In this document: positions 25,201 to 35,514 of the stretch, piece after piece
Numbering within the stretch: the stretch's first letter is position 1
Layout: every line of letters begins with the position of its first letter
Source: Panorpa germanica
Taxonomy: Eukaryota > Arthropoda > Insecta > Mecoptera > Panorpidae
DNA length: 64,000 bases
NCBI GenBank assembly: GCA_963678705.1
Contig: CAVMBN010000119.1
Span: 248,001-312,000, forward strand
Direction of reading: 5' to 3'
Notes under the pieces: model-generated
Seen by the model: the letters and a program-made list of their open reading frames with translations, nothing else
What the model was told of the DNA's origin: nothing
Databases searched by the model: none
Made by a program: the position numbers and the translations under genes

Positions 25201-25445
25201 AGCCATGTTTCCACCATCCCAATCACATCCCAACCTTTGATGTATCTCCAGAAATCCTTATCTTTTCTTTTTATACCCGCCACGTTCCAGAAACCTATCT
25301 TTATCCTCTTTTTTATTTCTCTTCTTTCCTCTCTCCCACTTTTACCCCTCTCTTTACTTTCCCCCAACTCCTTCACCATTTTTTCGAAATTCCCCCTTTT
25401 CCAGTTCTTTGTTTTTTTCATTCCATATATACTGCGTTCCTTCAC
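22250..25445 (-). pseudogene. LINE ORF2: endonuclease and reverse transcriptase, broken
   Basis: The 24585-25445 segment is an apurinic-type endonuclease, with IKIGFWNVAG, GMVETWLES, LLIGGDFNAKIG and DSDHLPLVVEL. It ends at an in-frame TAA at 24585. The frame resumes (24273-24554), then shifts into the reverse transcriptase at 23522-24133 (PGRDGLKNEAWK, KNYRGITLL, ETQAGFRKGRGT). A further shift leads to 23148-23549 with GLRQGCPLSPILF and the catalytic LAYADDIVLLA. A stop, the thumb at 22695-23030, another shift and a terminal C-x2-C-x8-H-x4-C knuckle (CRMCGAEDETLEHIKFEC) follow at 22290-22400. All domains are identifiable but at least two stops and three shifts make it non-functional. Confidence 0.88.
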
Positions 25446-26126
25446 ACCATACTTTTTTGTACCCGACCTTCACATCCTTTTTCCCCTTCTCTCTTTTCTT
25501 TTTTGCCCATTGTCTCAATTGCCACTGCACCTCTCTCTCCTTGTACGTCAAGTCGTCCTCTATGTACACATCCGTGCCTCTCAGTGTACTTTTTTTTTCC
25601 ATTATCTTTCTCTTCTTTTCTTCCCCCTCACATCTCGCTATTACTATTCCCTTTTCTTTTCCCACCGTGAACGCTTTTATTATTCTTACTTCTTCCTTCA
25701 ATTCTTTTTGTATCCACTCTTTCACTTCTTTCCTCAGTTCCGCGCCCATTTTGCTTGTTTTTACACCCCTTATAACTATGTTCTCCCTCTTCTCGCGCTT
25801 CCTGGCCATTTCCTGTTCTTTTTCCAGCTCCTCCACCTTTTCTCTAACTTCTTTCTCTGTTTCTTCCTTTTTCTTTTCTTCTTCTTTCTTTTCTTCTTTT
25901 TCGTCTTCTTTCTCTTTTTCCAACCTCCTCATAAGGTCTTCCCTTTCCTTGCGCGATTCTTCGATGAATGTCTTGAATTCTTCTTCCATCTTTTTTAATC
26001 TTTCCCTCATTTCCTTCATTTCTTCTTGCATTTCTTTTTCTGTTTGAATCATCCTTTTAATTTTTTCCTCTGTTCCGTCCTCCTTCTTCTCATCCTGCTC
26101 CCTCCTCGTCTTCATTCCCCCAGGCA
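25354..26126 (-). CDS. LINE ORF1 protein, coiled coil
   Basis: The long frame opens upstream, but the first convincing start is the ATG at 26126 (MPGGMKTRREQDE), because the preceding residues have different composition. Residues 15-130 are almost entirely Glu, Lys, Arg and Met in heptad-like spacing, indicating a long coiled coil. The second half (ENIVIRGVKTSKMGAELRKE onward to IVIARCEG) resembles the RNA-binding part of LINE ORF1 proteins. It would coat the RNA and aid reverse transcription. The frame is intact and overlaps the start of ORF2 slightly in another frame. No zinc knuckle is visible. Confidence 0.7.
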
Positions 26127-26290
26127 TTTTTGTTATTTTATGTAAATAACTTCTTATGCAACTATTTCTTTTCACTAAAAATAACAAATCCCACAACAAA
26201 AAACTAAACCTTTTGTTATTTACTGAACAATAGCAACAATTTTAAATCTGCAAGCGATTCTCTGAACCCGTCCTCACTGCAGCACGGTCA

Positions 26291-26705
26291 AACTGTAACT
26301 CGTAAAATATCTTATTATACTATGTATATTATTTATCTATACTTTCTTTTGATATTCGCAACACAATAACTTTTTTTTAATATATGAGTCTTTTATGGAT
26401 ATGACTTAAAATGTACAGTTCTGACCTATTGTATTGGCTTAAACAAAAATATAAACTGAGCGCAAGGGTAATAACCGGTAACCGATATATTTGTTTTTGA
26501 TTTTCTATATAACTATAAAAAATTCCAAGTGTTTCTTTGTTTTTATGTTCTTCTAAAAAATTCGGTAAATAATATTATTTGAAAACGATTTTGAAATGTT
26601 TAAATCGCTGCAAAATACAGTAAAGTGTAAGTGTAAGTTAGATGTGTGCTCCTATGATGTATTTTCTTAGTTTTATCTAGAACAGCTAGGTTAAAATTTT
26701 GTTCA
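26291..26705. other. No gene recognised
   Basis: AT-rich spacer between the LINE 5' end and the left LTR of the errantivirus-like element. Confidence 0.5.
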
Positions 26706-26709
26706 TATA
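26706..26709. repeat. Target-site duplication TATA, left
   Basis: TATA directly flanks the left LTR and recurs at 32087-32090 beside the right LTR. Four-base duplications, often at TATA, are usual for 17.6/297-like errantiviruses. Confidence 0.75.
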
Positions 26710-26992
26710 ATTAAAGTTTGAGTAATTTAGACTTTAATAAAAAAACAATTTATTCTAGTTTTACTTAAATAATATTTATTTGAGCTAATAATCACTGCGC
26801 AATGCAGCTTATGCCTAGTCTAAAATGGTGAGCCAGCCAATTACTATCTGCGCGATGCAGATTATACATGAACTTGAACTAACTAGATTAAGATTAACAT
26901 ATTACTTATATACTATTTTATTATCTCTAAAGTGCATGGTCAGCAAAAATACTGAAGAAACATTGTTAGTTTGTGTCGTATAAAATGTGAGT
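26710..26992 (-). repeat. Errantivirus-like 3' LTR
   Basis: This 283-bp copy matches 31804-32086 at about 97 percent. On the plus strand it begins ATTAAAGTTTGAG and ends AATGTGAGT. A purine-rich tract precedes it on the coding strand, as expected for the 3' LTR of a minus-strand element. Confidence 0.9.
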
Positions 26993-27020
26993 TATAACAC
27001 CTCCCCTCTAAGATAAAATC

Positions 27021-28760
27021 TTATGCTTCAAATGTAGCAAAAGGTTTTTGCAACTCTTCAATATTTTTGCTATTTATTTCTTGTGCATTTTCATTTTTTA
27101 TTATTTTTATTTTTCTAAAATATTTGATTAACTTATATACTACAATAGTAATTATTATGAATAATATGGTAATAATGTATAATTAATTATGTGAACATGG
27201 TCTGAAATTCTTCTGTCATCGAAGTCTTCAGGTAGTAGGGATAGGGTGGTCTGTAGCTTGTCTACTTTGCCAAGGTCCAGGTGTTTTAGGTTGGTCACGG
27301 TAGAGATGTTTAGGTGTTTGTTTTGGATCTCTGGTATTTTTGGCAGGGAAATGGTGTTCCAAGCTTCGACTTTCTCTTCTATATCTATGTATTGAAGAGT
27401 ATTATCTGAAACAGAAAATTGACAATCTCGTGCAAGGTGTATTATATATGTTCCTTGTAGACGTATGTCACGCTGGCTGCTGCATGTTAAGGTGCTACAG
27501 GTTTCGTCATTTGTGATTAACATCCAGGTGTTGAATTCGATGTTCTGGATCTTGATGCCGGTTAGAGAAATCACTAGGGGTTGACATTTGCTTGTTGGCT
27601 GGTTTTGAATTAGTTCTATCTCACAGGTGGTTTCCTCGATGTTAAGTGGTTCGCTAAGCTTGCATAGGAATTGATTGTTATATATTTCTTTGCAGGGTGC
27701 TATAAAATCTACATATTTATACTCATTCACAATGGTGTATTGGGTTCTGGGAATAATCATTTGGAATTTATTGTTATAGGGTATGGGGATTGGATATAGT
27801 TTATAATACGTAAATATATTAGGGTTTACTAGTGGTATATTTATTACAAAAACGATTAGGTTTTTATTAATGTATGCTTTGACTTTGCTAATAGTTTCAT
27901 ATTGTTGAATGTTCTCTGATGTAATATCGTAAGGCAGTTTGATATGTTTGGTTGTATCAACATGTTCCTTTATTGCTTGTAATTCTGCTAATATGTGATC
28001 AGGTTCTAGGATTGAACCACTAAGCGTGTTCAGTTTAGCAAATGTTATGTCAGTTTCAATGGTTCTTAGTAGGTGCAAGAGTAATTGCATTTATTGACTG
28101 ACAAGTACGATCGATTCTGTTATAAAGATGTTAAATACTTGGTGTTGGAGTTTATCGATATCGTTCATTAGGAATTTGGTACGTTTATCTAGTTCTTCTT
28201 GATTAGAATCAATGGTGTGTAGGGCCGATTTAAATTGATCGAGTATATCGTTTGTTGATTTTATTTGTTTAGATATAGCTTTATTTAGAGTTTCTTGTTT
28301 ATTATCAAGTGTCTCCAGGGCTAAATTTATACGCTCGCCGTCGTAAGCGTCTAGGTTTCCACCGATTGCTTTCCAAACAGTACCTAAGCCATCTATGAAG
28401 CCTCTTTTTTCTCTTCGGGTTGGGAGAATTTGTTTAAATTTTCTACTTATTTTCATATCCAGGATGTCTATTACAGTAGTGCTGTGCCCATAGGTTGTAA
28501 ATTTCTTTTTTTCTAATTTCATTTTAATATCTTCTCTAGTCAGGTGTATGTGGGTATAATATTTTATTAAGGGGTCCAAATCTATTTTCTTGACTAAAGT
28601 CCAATATTCCTTGATGTTTTGGGCTGTTCCTAGTTGCACAGGATATAATCCTGGGTTATCAGTGATTTTAATAATTCGGCATTCATTATTATCGCTGGTG
28701 TTAATTGCGGTGATGATCCTGCAACAATCAGGATTTTTTAGTACTTGATGGTATTTTAAT
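27021..28760 (-). pseudogene. env: Endogenous errantivirus envelope (baculovirus F-like), broken
   Basis: A retrovirus-like envelope in an old genomic copy. The frame from about 28760 runs through NPGLYPVQLGTAQ and a basic cleavage-type site, RREKR, immediately followed by a GFIDGLGTVWKAIGG fusion-peptide-like segment. This arrangement is characteristic of insect errantivirus envelopes related to baculovirus F proteins. Heptad-rich sequence follows, up to an in-frame TAA at 28091-28093. The same frame continues to 27155 with conserved cysteines. A frameshift there leads to a hydrophobic anchor (about 27100-27180) and a short basic and acidic tail ending at 27021. One stop and one shift make it non-functional. 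Confidence 0.85.
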
Positions 28761-29110
28761 ATATTTATTTATAATTAATTAATAAATAAATAATTCATTT
28801 GTATTTCGGGATTTAAGTACATGATGTATTTGTGCTTTGTAGGCCCGTGTCGTTTAAATACTTCTAGGACCTCTTCTTTTGTTCTGGTAAAAGTCCTTGT
28901 GCTATAGGGGGCATTTGTATTATTAATTTGGTTGGTGAATTTTCAAATTCTTTTTAGAAATTTGGCAAGTTTGTCCAGGCAGTTTTGTTGATTGCAGACA
29001 AGATTTATTGTGTGTCCAAATGTTCTGCCTCGCGTGAGTTTGTATAGGCCCTCTACGAGGTTATTAGTTTTTTAGCTTTATTTGAAATGTATTTAAAATG
29101 GGGTGTGTCT
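28761..29110 (-). pseudogene. Decayed end of pol in the errantivirus-like element
   Basis: Between the envelope region and the integrase zinc-binding scrap, minus-strand frames are interrupted every few dozen codons. Short pieces look like degraded pol, but no catalytic integrase motif can be assigned. Confidence 0.4.
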
Positions 29111-29262
29111 TTTGCTATTAACTTTGCGAATCCGTTGTAGTATCCTGGTTTTTCGTTATATTTGCACTTTTTACATGTGCTGCAGTTATTGATGAAATTT
29201 TCGACATCTTTTCGTAGATAAGACCACGTATATCTTTCGCTAATTAATTTATATGTGGCGTC
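29111..29262 (-). pseudogene. Integrase zinc-binding domain scrap
   Basis: The minus strand reads YTWSYLRKDVENFINNCSTC followed by KKCKYNEKPG. This is the H2C2 zinc-binding start of Gypsy-type integrases, where a W--L--DVE-FI--C--C pattern is typical. The catalytic core that should follow is unrecognisable. It marks the remains of pol between the gag linker and env. Confidence 0.65.
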
Positions 29263-30458
29263 TATTACTTCATTACTTGCTGATTCTGATATTTATTTTG
29301 GTGGTTCTTTTACTTAAGAAAAGGTACTATGTTTTTACTCCGCTATTGCCATGTATTTTGTTAGTGTTTATGTATACTGTGTCTTCTTGTGCTACATTTC
29401 GATTTTTTACAGTAGCTTTAATCATGAAAATAACTTGTACTGTCTGTATTTATTTCCTTAACTTTATACACATAACATTGGTATGTTATTTTTGTGATTT
29501 TCTATGTGTTATTCCATGGATTATCATAGTAGCTGAATTAGAAATGCTGACTTAGTTTGTTAATGTAGCATTATCTTTTGTACTGGAGTATAGGGTTTCA
29601 TTACATCTACTAGCACATTTGACTTGGTAAGTTCATGTTTATGATTTATGATACGGTGTACTCTGGTTTTGTGGAATGCGCTTATATTTTGATCTCACAG
29701 TTGTTTTTGTGTTATTTAGCGGCGTTCAAATCATGGTATTTGCACTGCTTGCATGTGTCGCGATTGATAATGAGAGTTTCCACGTATTTAATTAGATTAC
29801 ACGAGTATATATTTCGTAAATTACCTTGTGCGTTGCGTTTGTTTCTTGATGTCTAATACTTATATCATTTTTATTTTATGCTTATTTTTATATTTGCTGA
29901 TGGTGTTTATCTTTTAAATTATTGTACGTTTAATATGTGTTATCATTACAATGGGTTTATTGCGTTTTATTTTAAAATTTAGTTTTGTTAATGTAGATAT
30001 TAATAGGTCGCGTTTCTTTATTTTAATTTAAATAATTTACTCTTTTTATTAATTTTAATAATTTTAACTGCGTTGGTGATTGTATCGAAATAGTTATTAC
30101 TTGATGTCGCTTAATTTGTATGTTTTTATGTTTGTTGTATGTTTATAGGATTTTACTGCTGGTGATAACCAGTGTTTATGCGATTTTCTGCATTAAGGTG
30201 GTTGTTTCTGATTCTCAATTCGTTTCATCATTTTCTTTTTCTTTTGTCTGTTGTGTTTTGTAAATGTATTGTTTATCGTAATATTTGTAGTAATTTATTT
30301 AAATGGTTGTTCTGTATAATTCTTTTGATAGTTCATACAATTTTCTTTATTAAGGTGGTTGTCCGTTTTAGGGTTTTATTATTTTTAGTTTTAAATTTCG
30401 GAGTTAAATAATATATAGTCAGGTGGGTTTGGTTGCTTGCGGTTGCGTATTTGAATTG
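29263..30458. other. Decayed interior of the errantivirus-like element
   Basis: T-rich on the plus strand and A-rich on the coding strand, with frequent stops in all minus frames. By position it should have held protease and reverse transcriptase, but no motif such as YVDD was found. Plus-strand open frames here look like chance. Confidence 0.5.
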
Positions 30459-31081
30459 TTAAGGTTCGGGTAGAAATTTTAATTTTTTCGGGAAGTATTG
30501 AAGACTTTTTAAAGTTAATCTTATCAGGAAGTTCTTTAAAGTAAAGTCAATATATGTTTTATTATTTTTATTTGTCATGATATTCGTAATATATTCATTT
30601 ATCCAGTTATTATTTTCATTACGTTTGGTTCTATATAGTTGCTTTAGTTGTGCCGAATTTCTAATCTTCTGTCCACGAATTATTTCTTTTCTGTGATCAT
30701 TTATCCACAAAGTGTGTGCCTCGTTTTCTGAATCTTCTTGTTTTTCTGGTATGCATTTAGCTTTGTTTTTTTTTTCTTTTCATCTGTATTCACAACTTCT
30801 TCTGAATTATTCTGGCTTTGTATTTTGATATTTGTAAGCACATTGTTTGCCATTTCTTTTTGTAATTTGATATCGTTTTTATTTTCATTTGTTTCTGTGT
30901 CCCGTTTTTCTTCTGAATTTTGGTTTTGTATTTTGATTTCTGTACTCTCGTTGTTTATGATTACTTCTTGTAGTTCCGTCCGTACATTGTCTATTTCTTT
31001 ATTCTCAATGGTTTGTTCGATTATTGTTTCACACGGTTTTTGTGTTGACGGCTCTGTTTGAAAATATTGTGTGTTCTTCAC
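30459..31081 (-). pseudogene. Lys/Asn/Gln-rich pol linker with WINDHRKE motif
   Basis: Two abutting minus-strand frames (30701-31081 and 30459-30710) encode a Glu/Asn/Lys/Gln-rich repetitive segment (IKIQNQNSEE and similar) followed by MWINDHRKE. The element at 39598-42683 has the same arrangement, a repetitive Gln/Lys region ending in MWINVHRKE. The module is therefore shared by two related families and not random. Its position after gag-protease suggests a linker region of the polyprotein. Function is unknown. Confidence 0.6.
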
Positions 31082-31087
31082 TTGTTG

Positions 31088-31309
31088 TTAGTGAGGGTGG
31101 TTATATTCCTCGTTAGTATGGATTTCGTGGTTCGTCATATCTTCTATTATTAATTCTAGAAGCTCATCCATTGTGTTAGGATTTTGGCGTCTTAATTTAC
31201 ATCCAAGGGGATCGTTTAGCTCCTTTATGAAATCTAGCACCATCAGGGAATCATGATGTTTTGCCAGTGATCTCATATTTAAAGATGTTTTATTGTGAAG
31301 TGTGTTCAA
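31088..31309 (-). pseudogene. gag: Errantivirus gag C-terminal remnant
   Basis: The 73-residue frame includes VLDFIKELNDPLGCKLRRQN and TMDELLELIIEDM. It aligns in pattern with the capsid segment of the gag at 40071-41459 (KAGLREPFGSFLRTRAPTTL, then AISIVAEEQ). The upstream part of gag is missing. It would encode part of the capsid. Confidence 0.65.
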
Positions 31310-31792
31310 AACAATAAAGTTGTTAAGTGATTCTAAACATCTAAAGTAAATAGTAATAACTTTCTCATTAGGCTTTCGTTTAAGTGTTGTTGTATCCGGG
31401 ATATGGCTGCGGTTTTTAGTATAACTATTTATTAAAATAGTTTTTAATTTCAGCCCATAAGGCCTGTTTAAGCGATTTATACTCCTTTTTAAACAGGAAA
31501 TATTATTGTAAAAATAATAGTAATTTTTTTTTTGAAAAGTATAAATATAGAAAGGAAATATGAATGAGTACTCACATTACGATTATCACCGCGATGCCTT
31601 GCGAGATCCATGTCCATATGCTGCTGCTAGTGGGTCGATGAGCCTCGGAGCACTTCAACTTCTGTTTCTATTTCACTCCACTTTTTATTAAGTTTACTTT
31701 ATTCTTTAACTTTATTTTTGTAGGTTTCGAAATATTAAGTTAACCATAAAAATTGAAAAATTTACATCGATTGTAATTCCTCAATATCCGTA
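31310..31792 (-). other. Element leader and deleted gag region
   Basis: No open gag frame can be followed here. By position it contains the 5' untranslated leader between the primer site and gag. Confidence 0.45.
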
Positions 31793-31803
31793 CGACTGCG
31801 CCA

Positions 31804-32086
31804 ATTAAAGTTTGAGTAATTTAGACTTTAATAAAAAAACAATTTATTTTAGTTTTACTTAAATAATATTTATTTGAGCTAATAATCACTGCGCGATGCA
31901 GCTTATGCCTAGTCTCAAATGGTGAGCCAGCCAATTACTATCTGCGCGATGCAGATTATACATGAACTTGAACTAACTAGATTAAGATTAACATATTACT
32001 TATATATTATTTTATTATCTCTAAAGTGCATGGTCAGCAAAGATACTGAAGAGACATTGTTAGTTTGTGTCGTATGGAATGTGAAT
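31804..32086 (-). repeat. Errantivirus-like 5' LTR
   Basis: 283 bp, colinear with 26710-26992 with about nine substitutions and no indels. It is preceded at 31793-31803 by CGACTGCGCCA, the complement of the primer-binding site, which fixes the element's orientation. TATA at 32087-32090 completes the target duplication. Confidence 0.9.
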
Positions 32087-32090
32087 TATA

Positions 32091-32933
32091 TAAATATATA
32101 ATAATTTTTGTTAGATATTAGGGTCATATATTTAAACTTTGACTATTGTTTCTACTTATAATTCTACATTCATTTATATTTTAGCAGCTTAACCTAGAAA
32201 ATGTATATATTTAAAATGTATAGAATGGTTGAAACAAATATCATAAATTTCAAATTATGAATAAATATCCAAACAAGTTACTTATCTACGTCAATTGCTG
32301 TAGCACATGTTATTTTATTGATCTGCCACACTTTTAAATTAGGCATGTCTGCATCTATTTTAGCTACTGAAGAGTAGTAAAATTAGACACTTGTTTATAA
32401 TACTTACCTAATGTTAATAACTAATCTTGTAATTAATGACTATAATAAATTAAATTATTACATGAAAGGTTAACATCAGTATATATACAGATGTCAGATG
32501 ATCTGAACTTTTTTCGGTTAGACATGTCGTTCTTGTAATCAGATATACTATAAAAAAGTGACTAACGCCTCTGCGCAGTTACATACCGAATAGTGTCATA
32601 TGAATCTGAGTTATGCGAGTGTAAGAATAATTAATTTTTTTTGTTAATGTTAACGTATCTCTGAATTATTTGGACTAATCATTACCCTTGCTTTTAAAAA
32701 AGTTTTGTGTTCTCAAATTGATTAAGAATTATATTTATAAATATTTTGAGAAGTTTATTTAAATTTCATGTAAAATAACTATTTATAAAATTAAGAATCG
32801 CTTATATAACAAATATGTATTTAAAGATCTAATTAATTAACGACTAAACTTTTAAATCTATTTTTCGTGGCGTTTTTCTTATGTTAGTGCTAACTATATA
32901 ATTTTAACTTGCGCACCATAATATTTGTAACAG
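32091..32933. other. No gene recognised; possible intron
   Basis: AT-rich non-coding sequence. If the cysteine-rich frame that follows is a real terminal exon, this would be its intron. No upstream exon was found. Confidence 0.45.
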
Positions 32934-33365
32934 GGTTCAAAACAGTGCAAAGTTACAAAAACACATAGCAGTGGATTATTCTGCGAACTTCCATGCCAAT
33001 CACCGTGTGGTGGACCTATATGTCCTACAGGCGGACTTTCTTGTGGAGCTCCATGTCCACCAGGCATAGTTCCAAAGCAAAGTGCATGCTGCGATAGTTC
33101 ACCGTGCAAACTTTCTTGTGGACCTAAATACACCTGTGAAGCTTTTAGTTCTCTATGCGGGTCACCATGTGGCGGACCTCTATGTCCAACAGGTGGACAT
33201 AGATGTGAACCTCCATGTCCACCCGGCGCACCACCTACACAAAATGGATCCTGTGGGCCAAATACTTCATCATGCGGGTCATTGTGTGGCGGACCTCCAT
33301 GTCCAACAGGCGGACTTAGATGTGGACCTCCTTGTTCTGTAGGCACAGTTCCTAGACAAAGATAA
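32934..33365 (+). CDS. Candidate terminal exon, Cys/Pro/Gly-rich repeat protein
   Basis: I do not recognise the gene. After ATTTGTAACAG, a possible splice acceptor, a plus-strand frame without a start codon stays open for about 143 codons to a TAA at 33363. It encodes at least three repeats of the form PCGGPxCPTGGxxCxPPC, with further cysteines between (SACCDSSPCKLSCGPKYTC). Such spacing suggests a secreted, disulphide-rich or cuticle or secretion-type structural protein. The minus strand over the same bases is also open from an ATG (32894-33346, repeats of PPVGHxGPPHGD). Because wobble positions of the two frames coincide, synonymous variation cannot choose between them. I favour the plus strand from its cysteine pattern. 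Confidence 0.4.
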   Translation, partial: GSKQCKVTKTHSSGLFCELPCQSPCGGPICPTGGLSCGAPCPPGIVPKQSACCDSSPCKLSCGPKYTCEAFSSLCGSPCGGPLCPTGGHRCEPPCPPGAPPTQNGSCGPNTSSCGSLCGGPPCPTGGLRCGPPCSVGTVPRQR

Positions 33366-33507
33366 TCCTATGGTTTTTAAAATAGCCATGTTTGTTTTCA
33401 TGCAACAAAAGGTAAAGCGTTAGATACATTAGCACTCTATATACATTACCACGTTTTAACCATTACTCTAATCGTTTATTTTACTCTTCATTGGACCTTC
33501 AACACCT

Positions 33508-33605
33508 GGAATTGGCAGGCTATCCGCAAGATATTTCTTCTATCCACCTATTTAAGCAATCAAGGTAGGAATATTTCTTTAAATAAAACATGAAAATGTT
33601 CTTGC
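33508..33605. repeat. Dispersed repeat B, copy 2
   Basis: Matches 19139-19235 through GGCAGGCTATCCGCAAGATA and onward to AAATAAAACATGAA with about six differences. Here it is not next to a TA microsatellite. Confidence 0.8.
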
Positions 33606-34685
33606 AAAACTGTGTACTTAATTGTTTAATTATTTTTCAGAAATTCAGGAAATAGTGTCACTTACATGTACATATTATTAAGTTTATTTAGGATCATAAT
33701 ATTCTGTATCCTGAAGCATAACTTATTATTTGTATTCAAAAAAACATTGTACTTTACTGTCATTATTTTATGGTAATAAAGCTACTCAGTGCATTACATT
33801 ATTTTTGAAAAACGATTTGAAATATCACAAAGTGGTGTAACAGTTAAATTAAACTCTATAGTTTAAAAAAAAATAATATGAATAAATCTTAGTTATATGT
33901 TTAATTTTTTTGTTAAGTTGAGTTAATTCAATAGGTTTAATTTTGAAATTTTTTTTTAAGTTTAAAAGAAAAATTAAATTTTTAAATTATATTAAAGTAA
34001 ATTAATTAATTTCTAATTAAATGTTGAATAGAATAGTCAATGTGATAAAAATTGTTGACGTTGAACAGTAATAATGACTTGATAAATATTTATTCTTCTC
34101 AAAAACAATAAAGTCGAATCTAGAGCGATAGGATCCTTTTAAAGCAAGGGGTCATAACGCCCCGGATGGGTGAAACGCTTAACCTTTTTCTGTTTTTGTA
34201 GTGAGAAGTTTCAGGTAGACCACTTATAGAAGCAATGAACGTAGTGGTCCTTAAGAAACAAATGAAATAAAAGAAACTCAAGATGTTTTTTTTTTTGATT
34301 AAACACGTTTACTTTTCTAAAAAATGTAAACGTATTAATAAGAATACTGAATTTTAATACAATTGCAAATATTATATTTATAAAGAGCTGGTAACAATAG
34401 CTTGTAAGCGAATCTATGAAATGTATTAAATATAACATATGGTTTTTATTATCGGCTTAGAGGTGAGTGTGTGGGGAAAAACTTGCATAGCGTGCGAAAA
34501 AATTGCTGCATTGTCGAATAAAATAAGATACACAAAAACTTAATTGAATGAACTAAATGAAAACTGAACTACGCGGGGTTAAATAATAAAAGATCGCACG
34601 TAGAACATACTATAGAGTCCAGACGTTGGCAACGGCTATAAAGTTTGAAGGTCAAAGAAACTATAAAGAAATTCTATTTTTTTAG
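33606..34685. other. No gene recognised
   Basis: AT-rich, with only chance open frames. The last 100 bp may be the leader of the Copia gag relic. Confidence 0.5.
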
Positions 34686-34856
34686 TAATAATGAAAGAGT
34701 TACAATTATTTTCTGTAGTAAAAGGTGATGAGAAAATGACTGACACAAATGCAATCAATTGGATACTAAAGGATGCAAAAGCTTCATTTATTTCAGCATT
34801 GGAGTATATCGACACAATAAAGCAAACTTATGATGATTTAGTGGAGAGCCTTTAAG
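34686..34856 (+). pseudogene. gag: Copia-type gag relic, 5' part
   Basis: The plus strand reads NAINWILKDAKASFISALEY and DTIKQTYDDLVESL. This resembles the N-terminal part of Copia-type gag (W---D-KA---I---L--------A---W--L). It stops at 34854. After a solo LTR, the zinc knuckle of the same gag reappears at 35440, in the same orientation. It is old and broken. Confidence 0.55.
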
Positions 34857-34946
34857 TGGTAGCAGACCGAATAATAGCCAAAGAGAGAGGGGCAGATAAT
34901 TCAGTATTCTAAATGTGAGCATGAGAAAAGCTGGTGGTAAAGATAG

Positions 34947-35409
34947 TGTTCGAACCGCGATTATTTTATACGATGCTTTATAGTATCGCGCTAAATGGCA
35001 ATACTGCAATGTTTTACGTTGAAATTTATGTGAAAGACCACGTGAATATTTTTTGTTTAATTATTAATTTATTAAAACTATGAGCAACTATACAGTGGTA
35101 GAATGTTTTTGTTGTCTGTTGCCTTGGAACAGAGGCAACTATATAATTGTATGAGAATTAAAATAAATACAAGTAAATAATAGAAATCTAAAACTAAGAT
35201 GTTGTTCGTACAAGACTTAAAATAAGAATGATATAAATTGTTTACAATAAATTGACATTTCTAAATAGTAACTAAAATTATAGAAGTATATCATATAAAT
35301 AGAATAAAAAACATAAAATAAAAGTTTCCTGGCGGATGCATAAGTTAAATTGCTGTCTTAAATATCGAAGTGATTTAGACATGCCTATTAAGGCTTATAG
35401 TACGCAACA
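34947..35409. mobile_element. Solo LTR 2 (463 bp), same family as solo LTR 1
   Basis: Starts TGTTCGAACCGCGATTATTTT and ends CTTATAGTACGCAACA, as in 9063-9440. Its own perfect 5-bp duplication, GATAG, lies at 34942-34946 and 35410-35414. It sits inside a Copia gag relic. The two copies match clearly at both ends but differ in length inside. Confidence 0.88.
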
Positions 35410-35439
35410 GATAGACATTTTGATCAACAGTATAACAGT

Positions 35440-35514
35440 AACATAGATGATAAAAAATGTTTTGTGTGTAACAAAGTGGAGCATTTGAAATAACTGCCGA
35501 TTTAAAACTAATTT
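35440..35514 (+). pseudogene. Copia gag zinc-knuckle remnant
   Basis: KKCFVCNKVEHLK followed, after a one-base shift, by NNCRFK gives the C-x2-C-x4-H-x4-C pattern of a gag zinc knuckle. It continues the relic at 34686-34856, interrupted by solo LTR 2. The minus-strand Copia LTR begins just after it. Confidence 0.55.

Larger units (their letters stand above)
22020..26290 (-). mobile_element. Two-ORF non-LTR retrotransposon, nearly full length
   Basis: A minus-strand element with ORF1 (coiled coil) and ORF2 (endonuclease, reverse transcriptase, terminal zinc knuckle) in the right order and spacing. The plus strand is strikingly C/T-rich across it because both proteins are built largely of Glu, Lys and Arg codons. 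The 3' end is probably near 22020. The 5' end lies between 26130 and about 26290. Target duplications were not identified. Confidence 0.85.
26710..32086 (-). mobile_element. Errantivirus-like (Ty3/Gypsy) LTR element with env, 5377 bp
   Basis: Two 283-bp LTRs in direct orientation flank it, with a TATA target duplication outside. Next to the right LTR a tRNA-Ser-type primer site, TGGCGCAGTCG (minus strand, about 31793-31803), starts the element. Next to the left LTR a purine tract (AGAGGGGAGG on the minus strand) ends it. Inside, in order on the minus strand, are a gag remnant, a Lys/Asn-rich linker, an integrase zinc-binding remnant and a long env region. Protease and reverse transcriptase are not recognisable. 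Known relatives are about 7-8 kb, so pol is largely deleted. The LTRs differ at about nine positions. Confidence 0.9.

Noticed and set aside
22025-25998. Many long plus-strand open frames opposite the LINE
   Set aside because: They are Phe/Ser/Leu-rich mirror images of Glu/Lys-rich LINE proteins on the minus strand, with no domains of their own.
29253-30411. Plus-strand hydrophobic open frames that look like membrane proteins
   Set aside because: They lie opposite A-rich decayed pol of a minus-strand element. Hydrophobicity comes from T-rich codons.
33082-33342. A second plus-strand frame of 86 aa in the cysteine-rich region
   Set aside because: It is His/Val/Asp-rich reading of the same repeats in another frame, without a sensible pattern; the Cys-rich frame is preferred.
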